Source: Bacteroidales bacterium
Lineage (GTDB): Bacteria; Bacteroidota; Bacteroidia; Bacteroidales; Bacteroidaceae
NCBI GenBank assembly: GCA_004558535.1
Contig: SFCP01000096.1
Span: forward strand, 1 to 7,371
Direction: 5' to 3'
Length of the DNA stretch: 7,371 bases
Shown: one piece after another, positions 6,924-7,371 of the stretch
How the letters are laid out: every line of letters starts with the position of its first letter
Position numbering within the stretch: the first letter of the stretch is position 1
Position numbers and translations under genes: made by a program
The notes under the pieces: generated by a model
Seen by the model: the letters and a program-made list of their open reading frames with translations, nothing else
Databases searched by the model: none
What the model was told of the DNA's origin: nothing

Positions 6924-7122
6924 CGGCTGCGCGTTGACTCACCTATGCACTTACGCGGCAACAGGCGGCTCTGCAGACCTGTTCTTCGGACCCCTTTTCT
7001 GCTCTTTTCCAATTCCTTACAGCTTCGCTCCACCTTTTCTAAAAAAATCCTCGCCTCCGTGCGGATACCGGGGCCGTCTGCGCTGCCGACCATCGGGCCG
7101 GCCGTCACGCCCCACTCCTATA
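6924..7122. other. Intergenic stretch with no recognisable feature
   Basis: Open frames on both strands read as low-quality, proline- and arginine-rich translations with no family resemblance. A run of seven A at 7041-7047 has GC-rich sequence to its right, but I could not draw a convincing stem that would make it a minus-strand terminator. I see no RNA gene. Confidence 0.45.
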
Positions 7123-7133
7123 TAATATTATAA

Positions 7134-7280
7134 GGACGCGGGGTAGTGGAGAAAGAACGCGGAGAAGTTGAAAATGGACACGGGGCAGCAGAAAAAGGAC
7201 GCGGGAGAGTGGAAAAAGGACGCGGGGCAGCAGAAAAAGGACGCGGGAGAGTGGAAAAAGGACACGGGGCAGTGGAAAAC
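7134..7280. repeat. 21-bp tandem repeat, seven units in exact register
   Basis: Units start at 7134, 7155, 7176, 7197, 7218, 7239 and 7260, each exactly 21 bp. Typical units begin GGACGCGGG and end GGAAAAA or AGAAAAA. Units 4 and 6 are identical, and units 3 and 5 differ at one base, so the array grew partly by duplicating a 42-bp pair (GGCAGCAG type, then GAGAGTGG type). Units 1 and 2 are the most diverged. Both strands stay open through the array because 21 is a multiple of three. The translations are heptapeptide repeats (GRGAAEK/GRGRVEK on plus, PLSRVLF/LLPRVLF on minus), but neither frame has a convincing gene around it. It is probably a non-coding minisatellite, or the edge of a gene beyond the window. 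Confidence 0.93.
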
Positions 7281-7297
7281 AGCTGCCTCGTGTCCTT
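7258..7297. other. Hairpin formed by the last repeat unit and its right flank
   Basis: The start of unit 7, AAGGACACGGGGCAG (7258-7272), pairs with CTGCCTCGTGTCCTT (7283-7297) around a 10-nt loop: 15 positions with a single G-T pair. TAATATTA follows directly (7297-7304), and the same octamer, itself palindromic, precedes the array at 7123-7130. The array is therefore bracketed by inverted copies of TAATATTA plus an AGGAC-type sequence. The stem is followed by TT then AT-rich sequence rather than a proper T-run, so a terminator role is uncertain. Confidence 0.7.
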
Positions 7298-7304
7298 AAT
7301 ATTA

Positions 7305-7371
7305 ATAGGTAGGGAGAGGACCTCCCTCCTGCGGTGTTGTCGCGATCTACTGCTTGTGCGCCTCCACCCAC
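7305..7371. other. Right edge, nothing identified
   Basis: A 6-bp inverted repeat, AGGGAG (7311-7316) and CTCCCT (7322-7327), has no T-run after it. Open frames run through to the window end on both strands and could belong to a gene beyond it, but nothing in their translations is recognisable. Confidence 0.3.

Noticed and set aside
6761..7108. 115-codon minus-strand open frame across the smalltalk-like gene and its promoter
   Set aside because: Arginine-rich translation with no family signal. It overlaps the better supported small gene in another frame.
7311..7327. AGGGAG/CTCCCT inverted repeat as a terminator
   Set aside because: Only 6 bp, with no T-run on either strand.
7105..7371. Minus-strand frame encoding a PLPRVLF-type heptapeptide repeat protein running in from the right edge
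   Set aside because: The periodicity follows from a 21-bp DNA repeat that is open on both strands. The non-repeat part is unrecognisable, and no true start is visible.

Overview
The window looks like chromosomal DNA from a fairly GC-rich member of the Bacteroidales. Three minus-strand leaders carry a Bacteroidota-type -7 promoter element (TAnnTTTGC). There is a small protein resembling the Bacteroidales 'smalltalk' family, and an AAA ATPase ending in the IPLWLFGFLY tail I associate with Bacteroidota ATP-binding proteins. Strong Shine-Dalgarno sequences are absent. A Prevotellaceae-like genome would fit, but genus cannot be settled by reading alone.

All recognisable genes lie on the minus strand, so in transcription order the window reads right to left. 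The right end (7123-7304) holds a seven-unit, 21-bp tandem array bracketed by inverted AT-rich sequence. Then come a promoter and a 47-residue smalltalk-like membrane peptide (6684-6827) with its own terminator. Next is a 393-residue AAA ATPase with a winged-helix segment (5246-6427), with its own promoter and several degenerate nucleotide-binding residues. It is followed by a full-length pyruvate:ferredoxin oxidoreductase (nifJ, 1581-5126), closed by a strong intrinsic terminator. Just past that terminator's T-run lies the promoter of a D12-class adenine DNA methyltransferase (365-1457). Its reading frame is broken near the 3' end by a 4-bp GCTC tandem duplication. The left end (88-308) carries an 85-bp tandem repeat, each full unit able to fold into three consecutive hairpins.

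The only core metabolic gene is nifJ, which links pyruvate oxidation to acetyl-CoA with ferredoxin or flavodoxin reduction in anaerobic metabolism. The other genes are accessory and do not form an evident pathway with it. No restriction enzyme is visible beside the methyltransferase, although a partner could lie left of the window. I see no complete new defence or mobile system. The items most worth a second look are the frameshifted methyltransferase, the ATPase with altered Walker A, Walker B and sensor residues, and the two structured tandem repeats at the ends.
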